From: Streptacidiphilus albus JL83
Lineage (GTDB): Bacteria; Actinomycetota; Actinomycetes; Streptomycetales; Streptomycetaceae
Length of the DNA: 64,000 nt
NCBI RefSeq assembly: GCF_000744705.1
Contig: NZ_JQML01000001.1
Location: 8,938,017-9,002,016, forward strand
Reading direction: 5' to 3'
The notes beneath the pieces were generated by a model. That model was not told where the DNA came from. It searched no databases and worked only from the letters and a program-made list of their open reading frames with translations. The translations under genes were made by a program, and so were the position numbers. Shown here piece after piece: positions 51,708 through 60,477 of this stretch. Numbering within the stretch: position 1 is the first letter of the stretch; every line of letters begins with the position of its first letter.

Positions 51708-53858
51708 ATGTTGGAAATCTGGCCGGATCTATCCCGGTCCCGGCTGCTGAGACTCGGTACGGTGGCCGCGCTCTCGGCCGCCATGTCGATCGCGGCGGTC
51801 GCCGTCGCACCGCAAGGCATTGCGGCCACCCGCACGGCCACTCGCACGGCCACTCGCACGGCGGCCGCAGCGGCCGTGACGCCGCCGCTGGACAACGGGC
51901 TGGCGCTGACCCCGCCGATGGGCTGGAACTCCTGGAACAGCCTGAGCACCAGCGTGACCGAGCAGAACGTCGTCGACACCATCAACTTCATGTCGGCCAA
52001 CGGTATGGTGGCGGCGGGCTACAACACCGTCACCATCGACGACGGCTGGTCGCTGGACCACCGCAGCGGGCAGACCACGGACACCGTCAAGAACCAGTAC
52101 GGCGCCATGCAGCTGTACGACGCCAACGGCAATCCGGTCAGCGGACTCGACGGCTCCGGCAGCGACCCGACCTCGGGCGACCTGATCCCCAATCCGGCCA
52201 ACTTCCCGAACCAGACCGTCAACGGGCAGACCGTGAACGGCATCCAGTACCTGGCCTGGTACGCCCACAGCAAGGGCATGAAGTTCGGGCTCTACGCCAC
52301 CGACACCTATGTCACCTGCCAGGGCCACCCGGGCAGCCTCGGTCACGAGACCACTGACGCCAACGACTTCGTCTCCTGGGGCGTCGACTACGTCAAGCTC
52401 GACAACTGCCCCTACGGCCCGTCGATCACCGGCCCGGACGGGCACAACTACGGGATGCAGGGGGAGGGTCGGGAGCTGACCGAGTCCATCTACGCCCGCG
52501 TGCAGACCTTCCAGAAGGCGCTGGACGCCGCCTCCGCCGCCCAGGGCAAGCCGAAGCTGGTGCTGAGCGTCTCCGCGCAGCCGGCCCACAGCGGCGTGCC
52601 GTACCTGGAGTCGCCCACCGACCCGGCGCTGTCGGACTCGGTGGTCCAGGCCGCCGGTACCCCGCAGTACGACGCGCCCGGCTACGCCCCCACCGGGGCC
52701 TGGTGCGGGCAGGTCGCCAACCTCTGCCGGATCGGCGGGGACCGCGACAGTGACATCACCGGGGTGTTCTACGGTGCTGCGCTGGGGACGGCGCTGCAGT
52801 ACTCGGCCAACGTCCGGCCGGGTAGCTGGAACGACATGGACATGATGTTCACCGGCTGGAACGACGTCGACGGCGACTACGGGGTCACCGACACCTGCAC
52901 CTGCCACGCGCCGTTCACCGACACCGAGTCGCAGACGGAGATGTCGGTGCTGTCGATGATGGCCTCGCCGCTGATCTCCGGTGCCGACATGCGCACGGCG
53001 GCCGAGTCGGAGCACACCTCGGACGGCTACACCTGGTCGACCGGCATCAATGCCGACAGTCTCGCGATCTACGAGAACAAGGACGTCATCGCGGTCGACC
53101 AGGACTCGCTCGGCCGGCCGGCCACGCTGGTCGGCAGCCCGCCGAACAGCAGTACCGCCCCGGTGGTGCTCAGGCGGACCCTGTCCAACGGCGACACTGC
53201 GGTGCTGCTGCTCAACCAGAATCCCAGCAGCACCACGACGATCAGCGCCAGCCTCAGCTCACTCGGGCTGAACGGCACGGTCTACGACTACGAGAACCTC
53301 TGGACCAAGGGCACGGGCACGGTCTCCGGCACCCTCAGCGCGAGCGTCGCGCCCGACGGCGTGGCGATGTTCCGGATCAGCAACCCGCCGCAGACGGTCA
53401 CCCCCTCGCTCGTGGGGGACGGCAGCTACCACACCATCGCCGACGGCAGCTCCTCCGGGAACGTCCTTGAGGTCAACGGCGAGTGCAGCGCCCCGGCCGG
53501 GGGCGGCGCCGACCTCAACACCTGGTGGAGCACCCACACCTCCGAGCAGTGGCAGTTCGCCCGGAACGCGGACGGCACGGTCAGGATCTACGACAACTGC
53601 TGGACCGGAACCCAGCAGAACGGCACGCTGACCGAGAGCAGCGGGGCCGGCGGACCGGTCACCGTGTCCAACACCTATACCGCAGGCGACGCCTACCAGG
53701 AGTGGGCGGTGACCGAGAACAGCAGTACCGGCGTGATCACCATCACCAACCGGGGCACGGGCTACGTGCTCGACGCCACCGGCGCCGCCGCAGGATCGAC
53801 GGTGGTGACCAACTCGCCGACAACCAGCCCCACTCAGGGGTGGGTGGCCATGAATTGA
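51708..53858 (+). CDS. Secreted glycoside hydrolase family 27 enzyme with ricin-type tail
   Basis: 716 residues. The signal peptide (residues 10-40) is followed by a spacer of repeated RTAT. The GH27 barrel begins LTPPMGWNSWNSL; the nucleophile aspartate is in VDYVKLDNC (near residue 232) and the acid/base region is CRIGGDRDSDITG. After the C-terminal beta domain (to about 560) a beta-trefoil/ricin-like carbohydrate-binding region follows (LEVNGECSAPAGGGADLNTW...VLDATGAAAGS). Expected to be alpha-galactosidase, or another GH27 activity such as beta-L-arabinopyranosidase. Secreted; acts on plant polysaccharides. Confidence 0.88.
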   Translation: MLEIWPDLSRSRLLRLGTVAALSAAMSIAAVAVAPQGIAATRTATRTATRTAAAAAVTPPLDNGLALTPPMGWNSWNSLSTSVTEQNVVDTINFMSANGMVAAGYNTVTIDDGWSLDHRSGQTTDTVKNQYGAMQLYDANGNPVSGLDGSGSDPTSGDLIPNPANFPNQTVNGQTVNGIQYLAWYAHSKGMKFGLYATDTYVTCQGHPGSLGHETTDANDFVSWGVDYVKLDNCPYGPSITGPDGHNYGMQGEGRELTESIYARVQTFQKALDAASAAQGKPKLVLSVSAQPAHSGVPYLESPTDPALSDSVVQAAGTPQYDAPGYAPTGAWCGQVANLCRIGGDRDSDITGVFYGAALGTALQYSANVRPGSWNDMDMMFTGWNDVDGDYGVTDTCTCHAPFTDTESQTEMSVLSMMASPLISGADMRTAAESEHTSDGYTWSTGINADSLAIYENKDVIAVDQDSLGRPATLVGSPPNSSTAPVVLRRTLSNGDTAVLLLNQNPSSTTTISASLSSLGLNGTVYDYENLWTKGTGTVSGTLSASVAPDGVAMFRISNPPQTVTPSLVGDGSYHTIADGSSSGNVLEVNGECSAPAGGGADLNTWWSTHTSEQWQFARNADGTVRIYDNCWTGTQQNGTLTESSGAGGPVTVSNTYTAGDAYQEWAVTENSSTGVITITNRGTGYVLDATGAAAGSTVVTNSPTTSPTQGWVAMN

Positions 53859-53979
53859 CACTACGTCACTTCATGGGTGGGCGGCTGCCGGACCCCGCTC
53901 GGACGCGGCGCCCCGGTTCCGCGCGGGAGCGGGAGGCGGGCGCGTCAGGTGATCGCCGTCCACGGAATCGATGACGATA

Positions 53980-54019
53980 CGACGGAGCGCCCCGGCCGAC
54001 CCGCCGGGGCGCTCCGTCG
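53980..54019. terminator. Strong hairpin terminator after GH27
   Basis: Perfect 17-bp stem CGACGGAGCGCCCCGGC / GCCGGGGCGCTCCGTCG with a 6-nt loop. It lies between the GH27 gene and the end of the convergent broken gene. Confidence 0.85.
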
Positions 54020-54053
54020 GCCCACCCCGGGGCGGGCAGGTCCAGCCGGTGAA

Positions 54054-54992
54054 CTACGGCCGCCGGTCCCCACCTCCGGCCCACCCCTGCCCCGGCGGCG
54101 TGTTGTACCCGCCACCGTCGGCGAGCGCGCCGTGCCGGGCGAGGATCGTGTGCAGGCCGCGCAGGACCAGGGGGTCGGGGCAGTCGATCTCGAAGGCCAG
54201 GTGTGCCTCGTGCTGCTGCGCGCGCTCGTGCTCGGCGATGTCGGCCAGCTCGGAGCCGGGCGGGACGGTCAGCGTGAACACCTCGACCGTGCGCTGCTCC
54301 CCGTCGGGTCCGAGCACAGGTGGACGCGGGATCTCGATGTCGAGTCCGGCGGCAGCCCGCCCGTGGCGCGCGGCCAGCCGCTCGCGGACCACGACGCTGG
54401 GCTGCGGAGGGGTGCCGGCGGCCAGCCCGCAGCCGGCCAGATCGGAGCGCAGTGCGTCCGGTGTCGGGGGAAGACGAGCAGCGCGGCGTGCGAGAAACGG
54501 CAGCGTTCGGCCAGCGCCCGCAGTTCCAGGGCATCGAGGCCAGGCATCAGGAGCGACAGCAGTGCGTCGGTGCCCTGCTCCCGGACGAACTCGACTGGCG
54601 CTCGCAGGCGGGCGGGACGGTCAGCGTGAACACCTCGACCGTGCGCTGCTCCCCGTCGGGTCCGAGCACAGGTGGACGCGGGATCTCGATGTCGAGTCCG
54701 GCGGCAGCCCGCCCGTGGCGCGCGGCCAGCCGCTCGCGGACCACGACGCTGGGCTGCGGAGGGGTGCCGGCGGCCAGCCCGCAGCCGGCCAGATCGGAGC
54801 GCAGTGCGTCCGGTGTCGGGGGAAGACGAGCAGCGCGGCGTGCGAGAAACGGCAGCGTTCGGCCAGCGCCCGCAGTTCCAGGGCATCGAGGCCAGGCATC
54901 AGGAGCGACAGCAGTGCGTCGGTGCCCTGCTCCCGGACGAACTCGACTGGCGCTCGCAGGCGGGCGGCGTCGGTCGGGATCGTGGTCGTCAT
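54054..54992 (-). pseudogene. Gene broken by a 352-bp tandem duplication and a frameshift
   Basis: The N-terminal part starts MTTTIPTDAARLRAPVEFV and runs through ALAERCRFSHAALLVF; the C-terminal part (VVVRERLAARHGRAAAGLDIEIP...HAEAHLAFEID-like, ending GQGWAGGGDRRP) is in another frame. Removing one 352-bp copy (54257-54608) and adding one base in the C5 run after the LLVF codons (seen in both copies) would restore a single protein of about 215 residues. I do not recognise the family. As 352 is not a multiple of three, the duplication alone would also disrupt the frame. The gene is presumably inactive. Confidence 0.65.
54257..54967. repeat. Perfect 352-bp tandem duplication
   Basis: Bases 54257-54608 are repeated at 54609-54960 with no difference found by eye; a third partial unit (cgggcgg) at 54961-54967 marks the 7-bp microhomology at which the duplication could have formed. 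Identity of both copies, including the internal frameshift, implies a recent event or an assembly artefact. Confidence 0.85.
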
Positions 54993-55006
54993 TGCGGAAG
55001 CATCCT

Positions 55007-55062
55007 AGGTCTGTAGGTCTGTAGGTCTGTAGGTCTGTAGGTCTGTAGGTCTGTAGGTCTGT
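55007..55062. repeat. 8-bp tandem repeat, AGGTCTGT x7
   Basis: Seven perfect contiguous copies of AGGTCTGT between the end of the PobA-like gene and the start region of the broken gene (15 bp upstream of its ATG). An octamer repeat can change copy number by slippage and alter promoter or RBS spacing. Confidence 0.95.
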
Positions 55063-55084
55063 CAGGTAAGAGGTCGGACGGTTC

Positions 55085-56296
55085 TCATACGCCGACGTAG
55101 CGCTCGGCGAACCAGTCCTGCTGACTGCGCGAGGTGCGCAGCGACTCGATGCGAGCCGGTCCCAGGGGGCCGTGGAGCAGCGGCCCGCCGTCCGAGTCGG
55201 GCGCGCCGTGCAGCAGTTGGATCATCCACTGCGAGAACTCCTGCGCCCGCCGGATGTAGGCCAGGGACTGCTCCGAGTAGCGCTCCAGGCCCGTCGCGTC
55301 GCCGTGGGCGAGGTCGTCCACCAGGGCGCGCGCAAGTATCTCCGCCTCCAGTACCGCGAGGTTGGCCCCCTTGGCCGCCGACGGGCTGAGCAGGCTGGCG
55401 GCGTCGCCGGCCAGGAGGAGCGATCCGTGGCGCAGCGGTTCGAGGACGTCGGACTCCAGGTCGACGACGGCACGCTGGATGATCGGGCCCCGGTGCAGCT
55501 CGCCGTACTGCGCGGCGCGCATCCGCAGCGCCAGTTCGTCCCAGATCCGCTCGTCGGACCAGGCGTCGGCCGACTCTCCGCGCTCGCACTGCAGGTAGTA
55601 GCGGGTGACCTCCGGCGTGCGCGCCATGTGCCCGGCGAATCCGCGCGGGTGGATCGCGTAGCCCACGGCGTCCAGGCTCGGCGGCGCCTCGGCGAGCAGG
55701 CCGAGCCAGGAGACGCCGTGGTCCCGGTGGTGCCGTCGGACCGCGCCGGAGGGCAGCGAACGCCTGGCCGCGCCGTGCCGGCCGTCGCAGCCGGCGACGT
55801 ACCTGGCCCGCCACTGCTCCGGGCGGCCGTCGGGCCCGCGCACCGAGACCGAGGGGCGGGAGCTGTCCACCCCGGTCACGGCGACCGCCTCGGTCCCGAA
55901 GCTGATGCGCCCACCGATGTCCAGGTAGTGGGTCAGCAGGTCCGTGACCAACTCCTGCTGCGGGTACACGGTGTGGCGCTCCCCGCGCCCAAGGCCGCCG
56001 TAGTCCAGCCGGAAGCGGCCGTCGTCGGTGCGGAACTCGCAGGTGGAATGCTCGTGGCCGCGCCGGTGCAGGCCTTCGGCCAGGCCGTGGCGGTCCAGGA
56101 TGCGCACGGTGTTGGCGGCGAGGAACCCTGCGCGCGCCCGGGTCCTGAGGTGCGCCCGCTCGGCCCGTTCCACGACCAGGCAGTCGATTCCGCTTGTCCG
56201 GAGGAGGTTCCCGAGTACCAGCCCGGCGGGCCCGGCACCGAGGATGATGACGTCGGCGGTGTCACCGACCGTTCGGATTCTCTGACTTGCTGTCAT
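55085..56296 (-). CDS. PobA-like FAD aromatic hydroxylase
   Basis: 403 residues of the class A flavin monooxygenases. FAD motif VIILGAGPAGLVLGNLL, the NADPH/FAD region CDGRHGAARRSLP, and LLLAGDAASLLSPSAAKGANL. The N-terminal RARAGFLAANTVRILDRHGL and YPQQELVTDLL are close to 4-hydroxybenzoate 3-monooxygenase (PobA). Start ATG at 56296; in-frame upstream residues do not match the family. No other protocatechuate genes are adjacent, so the substrate is uncertain. It is far (37 kb) from the aminohydroxybenzoate genes. Confidence 0.8.
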   Translation of the reverse strand: MTASQRIRTVGDTADVIILGAGPAGLVLGNLLRTSGIDCLVVERAERAHLRTRARAGFLAANTVRILDRHGLAEGLHRRGHEHSTCEFRTDDGRFRLDYGGLGRGERHTVYPQQELVTDLLTHYLDIGGRISFGTEAVAVTGVDSSRPSVSVRGPDGRPEQWRARYVAGCDGRHGAARRSLPSGAVRRHHRDHGVSWLGLLAEAPPSLDAVGYAIHPRGFAGHMARTPEVTRYYLQCERGESADAWSDERIWDELALRMRAAQYGELHRGPIIQRAVVDLESDVLEPLRHGSLLLAGDAASLLSPSAAKGANLAVLEAEILARALVDDLAHGDATGLERYSEQSLAYIRRAQEFSQWMIQLLHGAPDSDGGPLLHGPLGPARIESLRTSRSQQDWFAERYVGV

Positions 56297-56439
56297 AGAG
56301 GTTGAGCATAAGCGCCTACAAGCGCATTTATCGTCGGAATTCCCCCGCATGCAGTCAGTGTGACAACTGTTCCACCATTATTCAGGCAACCCGGCGTCGC
56401 CACGTCGGAACCGTTCGGTGGGCACTTTCTGACGACCGG

Positions 56440-56856
56440 TCACCCCGGATCCTGCGCGGATGGGAGCCTCCTCCCGCCGACGTGATTCTGCCGCCGGTTC
56501 CAACCGGCCTGCCTTTCGGTGTCCTCGATCGCCCGACTCAGGGTCTGCCGGGCCAGCGCCAACTCCTCGGCGCGCCGGTCGAGGTGGGCGAGCTGGGTGC
56601 GGAGCTTGTCCAGCACCCCCGGGCACGGACGGAGCGAGCCGTCCGGCTGTCCGCAGGGCATCAGCTGCCGGATCAGGCCGGTCGACAGACCGGCCGCCAG
56701 CAGGGCGCGGATCCGGCGGACCGTCTGTTCGGCGTCGGCGTCGTACTCGCGGTAGCCGTTGCTGTGGCGGTCCGACGTGAGCAGGCCGACGCTCTCGTAG
56801 TAGCGGAGCAGGCGCTCGCTCGTCCCGGTGGCTCTGGCCAGCTGCCCGATCAACAT
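56440..56856 (-). CDS. MerR-family regulator
   Basis: 138 residues. HTH: LIGQLARATGTSERLLRYYESVGLL with the wing HSNGYREYDADA. A dimerisation helix follows, and a Cys-containing loop (MPCGQPDGSLRPCPG) may sense a thiol-reactive or metal ligand. Divergent from the amidohydrolase gene; a TTGAC/GTCAA dyad of MerR type lies between. Start ATG at 56856 after GAGGGGCG. Confidence 0.85.
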   Translation of the reverse strand: MLIGQLARATGTSERLLRYYESVGLLTSDRHSNGYREYDADAEQTVRRIRALLAAGLSTGLIRQLMPCGQPDGSLRPCPGVLDKLRTQLAHLDRRAEELALARQTLSRAIEDTERQAGWNRRQNHVGGRRLPSAQDPG

Positions 56857-56889
56857 CGCCCCTCGCTTCGTCCGGTGCCTTCGGCCGGT

Positions 56890-56910
56890 TTGACCTTGCC
56901 ATGGTGTCAA
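56890..56910 (+). promoter_or_regulatory. MerR-type dyad TTGAC-N11-GTCAA
   Basis: TTGAC (56890) and GTCAA (56906) are perfect 5-bp arms around CTTGCCATGGT, which itself contains the palindrome CCATGG. The left arm doubles as a TTGACC -35 box. Position between the divergent MerR and amidohydrolase genes fits a MerR operator inside an elongated promoter. Confidence 0.55.
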
Positions 56911-56974
56911 CCTTCAACACTGGTGCCGGCAGCCACATTCCGTCGCCTCCGGCGGCCGTGACCAGGAGAATTCA

Positions 56975-57760
56975 TTGATCATCGATGCGCACAGCCATGT
57001 CCACGACCCCGTGCACACCCATGTCGCCCTGCTGGACGAGGCCGGAGTCGACCGCGTCGTGCTCTTCGGCACCCGTCCGCACCCCGAGCGGGCCACCGAT
57101 CTGGCCTCGTTCCGGCGCGAGATGAGCGTGCTGAACGAGACGGTCAGCGGGCGGTCCACCGGTGCGGACGGGTACCGGGCCGCGTGGGAGGAGCTCGGTG
57201 CGGCCTGCGCGGCCCACCCCGACCGTTTCATCGGCTTCGGCAAGGTCCGGCTGGACCGGCCGGCCCAGCAGATCGCGGCGGAGGTCGAGCGGGAGGTCGT
57301 CGGCCGGGGCTTCCGGGGCATCGGCGAGCTGACCCCGCCACCGGACGGGGCGGGCCAGGTCGAGCCGGTCCTGCAGGCGGCCGCCGACCAGGGCGGGCTG
57401 CCGGTGGTCGTGCACGGTTTCGCACCGACCACGGCGGGCGACCTGGCAACGCTGGCCGGTCTGGCGCGCCGGTACCCGAGCGTCCCCCTGGTGATCAGCC
57501 AGCTCGGCGGACTGAACTGGTTGACGGCGATCGAGCTGGCCCGGGACACCACCAACGTCTACCTGGACCTGTCGACGGCGAACATCGTCTTCGCCGTGCG
57601 GCTGGCCATCGACGAGGTACCCGACCGCACCCTGTTCGGTTCGGACGCCCCCTATGGCGACCCGGTCCTGGCCCGCGCCACGGTCGAACGCGTGACCAGG
57701 CCGGGTGCGCTGCGCGACCGCGTCCTCGGCGGCACCCTGGCGGAGCTGCTCGGCCTCTGA
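56975..57760 (+). CDS. Amidohydrolase-2 family metal hydrolase
   Basis: 261 residues, TIM barrel. The N-terminal metal motif is DAHSHVH, with PVVVHGF, QLGGLNWL and the C-terminal FGSDAPYGDP (metal aspartate). Family members hydrolyse amides or decarboxylate aromatic acids (ACMSD-like). A TTG start is supported by AGGAG 6 bp upstream. Probably controlled by the divergent MerR protein. Confidence 0.82.
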   Translation: MIIDAHSHVHDPVHTHVALLDEAGVDRVVLFGTRPHPERATDLASFRREMSVLNETVSGRSTGADGYRAAWEELGAACAAHPDRFIGFGKVRLDRPAQQIAAEVEREVVGRGFRGIGELTPPPDGAGQVEPVLQAAADQGGLPVVVHGFAPTTAGDLATLAGLARRYPSVPLVISQLGGLNWLTAIELARDTTNVYLDLSTANIVFAVRLAIDEVPDRTLFGSDAPYGDPVLARATVERVTRPGALRDRVLGGTLAELLGL

Positions 57761-57801
57761 CCGTGCTCCCGGGCGCCGCCCGCCGGCACCGGCGGCCGAC
57801 C

Positions 57802-57870
57802 GCGAAACGGCCGACTGCGAAACGGCCGACTGCGAAACGGCCGACTGCGAAACGGCCGACTGCGAAACGA
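57802..57870. repeat. 15-bp tandem repeat GCGAAACGGCCGACT x4 plus a partial copy
   Basis: Four perfect contiguous units from 57802 and a degenerate fifth (57862-57870), located between the convergent amidohydrolase and ABC ATPase genes. Each unit contains CGGCCG. No coding role. Confidence 0.93.
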
Positions 57871-57940
57871 CCGGGCCGGACCGTCCGCCGCGCCCGCCCG
57901 GCGGACCGGGCGCGGGCGGCGGGCGTGGCGGCCACCGGCG

Positions 57941-58681
57941 TCAGTGGTTCAGCACCCGGGACAGGAAGCGCCGGGTCGACGCGTGCTGGGGGTCGTTCAG
58001 GACCTGCTCCGCGCTGCCCTGCTCGCGGATCACGCCGTCCTCCAGGTAGCAGACCTGGTCGGCGGCGTGCCGGGCGAAGCCCATCTCATGGGTGGCCATC
58101 AGGATGGTCAGCCCGCGCTGCTTGAGGTCGGTGACCACGTCCAGCACCTCGCCCACCAGCTCCGGGTCCAGCGCCGAGGTGATCTCGTCGAAGAGCAGCA
58201 GCTCCGGCTCGGTGGCCAGGGCGCGGGCGATCGCCGCCCGCTGCTGCTGGCCGCCGGAGAGCCGGTCCGGGTAGTCCCGCGCCTTGTCCGCCAGGCCCAG
58301 CCGCTCCAGCAGCTCCAGCGCCGACTCCTCCGCCTGCCGGCGGGCCACCCCGTGCACCCGGCGCGGTGCCAGCGTGATGTTGTCCAGCACGTTCAGGTGC
58401 GGGAACAGGTTGTACGCCTGGAACACCACGCCGATCCGGCGGCGGGCGGCGTTGGCGTCCAGCCGCGGATCCGTCAGCTCGGTCCCGCCGAGGTGCACGG
58501 TGCCGTCGTCGACCTCGTCCAGCAGGTCCACGCAGCGCAGCAGGGTCGACTTGCCCGAACCCGACCCGCCGATCAGGCAGACCACCTGGTGCTCGGCCAC
58601 GTCCAGGTCGATCGAACGCAGGACCAGGCGCGAGCCGTACTGCTTGCGCAGGCCCCTGATCCGCAGCAGTGCCTCGCTCAT
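57941..58681 (-). CDS. Polar amino-acid ABC transporter ATPase (GlnQ/HisP-like)
   Basis: 246 residues. Walker A GGSGSGKSTLL, Q-loop VVFQAYNLFPHL, signature LSGGQQQRAAIARAL, Walker B LLLFDEITSALDP, H-loop ATHEMGFA. This is the usual length and sequence type for polar amino-acid uptake. The ATG overlaps the permease stop by four bases (ATGA). Confidence 0.93.
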   Translation of the reverse strand: MSEALLRIRGLRKQYGSRLVLRSIDLDVAEHQVVCLIGGSGSGKSTLLRCVDLLDEVDDGTVHLGGTELTDPRLDANAARRRIGVVFQAYNLFPHLNVLDNITLAPRRVHGVARRQAEESALELLERLGLADKARDYPDRLSGGQQQRAAIARALATEPELLLFDEITSALDPELVGEVLDVVTDLKQRGLTILMATHEMGFARHAADQVCYLEDGVIREQGSAEQVLNDPQHASTRRFLSRVLNH

Positions 58682-59577
58682 CGTGCCGCCTCCGCCCGCT
58701 GCCGCTGTGCGGCCCGCCGCTGCAACCGGTCGGCGTACCTGCTCAGCGGGATGGTGACCGCGATGAACAGCAGTGCCGCACCCAGGTAGGGGGTGTAGTT
58801 GAAGTCGTAGTCCGCGTTGATCTGCGCCTCCCGCAGGGCCTCCAGCGGGCCCAGCACGGCCACCATGGCGGTGTCCTTCTGGAGCGCGATGAAGTCGTTC
58901 AGCAGCGGCGGCACCACGTTGCGCACCGCCTGCGGCAGGATCACGTGCCGCAGGGTCTGCGGCTCGCTCAGCCCGAGCGCCCGGGCGGCATTGCGCTGCG
59001 CCGGGTGCACCGAGTTCAGCCCGGCCCGGAAGACCTCGGCCACATAGGCCGAGTAGGACAGCACCAGCGCGATCGTGCCCAGCACCCACGGCTGCGAGGG
59101 CGTGCCCTGGAGCTGGAGCGCGGGCAGTCCGTAGCCGATCAGGAAGACCAGCAGCAGCGTCGGCACACCCCGGAACACGTCCACGTAGACGGTCGCGGCC
59201 AGCCGCAGCGGCTGCAGCCCCGGCGCCCGGGTGGCCCGGACCAGGGCGATCAGCAGCCCGAGGGCCAGGATCAGCACCTCGGCGATCAGGAACATCTGGA
59301 TGTTGAGCCAGAAGCCGTGCAGGACCGTGGGAAAGGTCTTGCGGAACTCCGCGCCGTTCAGGAACAGCGTGTGCACCCGGAACCAGCCCGGCGAGGCGAC
59401 CACGGCCACGCAGAGCGCCACCAGGAACGCCGCCGTGCACAGCGCGGCGATCCCGATGTCGCGCCGCTTGCGGGAGCGGCGGAACCGCTGCCGCTCCTCC
59501 TGCCGGGGGCTCGGCCGGAAGTCCTCGTCCGGTGCGGTGGCCTGCTTGTTCAGCGCAGCCGCGGTCTCGTTCTCCAC
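58678..59577 (-). CDS. Amino-acid ABC transporter permease (HisM-like)
   Basis: 299 residues. A hydrophilic N-terminal tail of about 40 residues, then five or six membrane segments, with the EAA loop EVFRAGLNSVHPAQRNAARALGLSEPQT that contacts the ATPase. GTG start six bases after the binding-protein stop. A single permease gene suggests a homodimeric pore. Confidence 0.92.
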   Translation of the reverse strand: MENETAAALNKQATAPDEDFRPSPRQEERQRFRRSRKRRDIGIAALCTAAFLVALCVAVVASPGWFRVHTLFLNGAEFRKTFPTVLHGFWLNIQMFLIAEVLILALGLLIALVRATRAPGLQPLRLAATVYVDVFRGVPTLLLVFLIGYGLPALQLQGTPSQPWVLGTIALVLSYSAYVAEVFRAGLNSVHPAQRNAARALGLSEPQTLRHVILPQAVRNVVPPLLNDFIALQKDTAMVAVLGPLEALREAQINADYDFNYTPYLGAALLFIAVTIPLSRYADRLQRRAAQRQRAEAAR

Positions 59578-59583
59578 CGTCCG

Positions 59584-60477
59584 CTACTGCTTCAGGTGCG
59601 GGACGTCGGCGGAGGCCGACAGCCACTGTTCGGTGATCTTCGCCAGCGTGCCGTCGGACTTGAGCCCGGCGATGGCCTGGTCCACGCAGGAGGTCAGGCC
59701 GCTGCCCTTCTTCAGCAGCAGGCCGAACTGCTCCGGCGTGCCGCTGTCGTAGTCGAACTCACCGAGGATCTTGCCCTGGTTCAGCTCGGCACTGGCCAGG
59801 TAGAACACGGTCGGCATGTCGGTGACGATGGCGTCGATCTGGCCGTCCTGGAGCGCGTTCACCTCGTCGTTGGTGGTGTTGTAGACGCTGGGGGTGTGGG
59901 TCGGCTTGATCTCGTCCTGGACGGCCTGGTAGCTGGTGGTCGCCACCTGCACGCCGATCCGGGCGCCCTTGAGCTCGGCCAGCGAGGTCGCCTTGGCGTA
60001 CTTGGAGTTGTTCAGCACCAGCACGCCCTGGTCGGCGGTGTAGTAGCCGGTGGAGAAGTCCACGGCCTGCGCCCGCTGCGGGGTCACCGAGATCTCGTTG
60101 ATGTCGAAGTCGAAGTTCTTCGCGCCCGGGGCGTAGGAGTTGTCGAAGGGCTCGACCACCCACTTCACCTGGCTCTTCGAGAAACCGAGCTTGGCGGCCA
60201 CCGCGTAGGCCACCGCGCTCTCGAAGCCCTTCCCGTCGGCGGGGCTGTTGTTGTCGAACCAGGGGGCGTACGCCGGGGAGTCGGTGGCGACCGTCAGCTG
60301 ACCTGACTTGTAGAGGTTCGGGCTGCTGGTCGAGCAGGCCGCGGCGGCGGCACTGGCGCCGGTGGAGGAGCCGGCAGAGGCGTTCGCGGTGCTGCTCGGC
60401 TGCGGCGCGCACGCGGAGGCGGTCAGCACGAGCGCCGCCCCGACGGAGGCAGCCAGGGCTATACGGGCACGGGTCAC
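59584..60477 (-). CDS. Amino-acid ABC transporter substrate-binding lipoprotein
   Basis: 297 residues. Lipoprotein signal ending LTASAC, a short Ser/Ala linker, then the SBP_bac_3 fold: LTVATDSPAYAPWF, GKGFESAVAYAVAAKLG, NFDFDINEISVTPQRAQAVDFS and GVLVLNNSKYAKATSLAEL. Start GTG at 60477 with AAAGGAACC upstream; a longer upstream extension is without family match. It gives substrate specificity, probably for a small polar amino acid; not more precise from sequence. Confidence 0.92.
   Translation of the reverse strand: MTRARIALAASVGAALVLTASACAPQPSSTANASAGSSTGASAAAAACSTSSPNLYKSGQLTVATDSPAYAPWFDNNSPADGKGFESAVAYAVAAKLGFSKSQVKWVVEPFDNSYAPGAKNFDFDINEISVTPQRAQAVDFSTGYYTADQGVLVLNNSKYAKATSLAELKGARIGVQVATTSYQAVQDEIKPTHTPSVYNTTNDEVNALQDGQIDAIVTDMPTVFYLASAELNQGKILGEFDYDSGTPEQFGLLLKKGSGLTSCVDQAIAGLKSDGTLAKITEQWLSASADVPHLKQ

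Noticed and set aside
53866..54886. Several additional open frames across the duplicated region
   Set aside because: They are frame-shifted readings of the same duplicated gene and lack their own start signals or similarity.
55007..57870. Tandem repeats as a CRISPR array
   Set aside because: The repeats are contiguous without unique spacers, too short for CRISPR repeats, and no cas genes are present.
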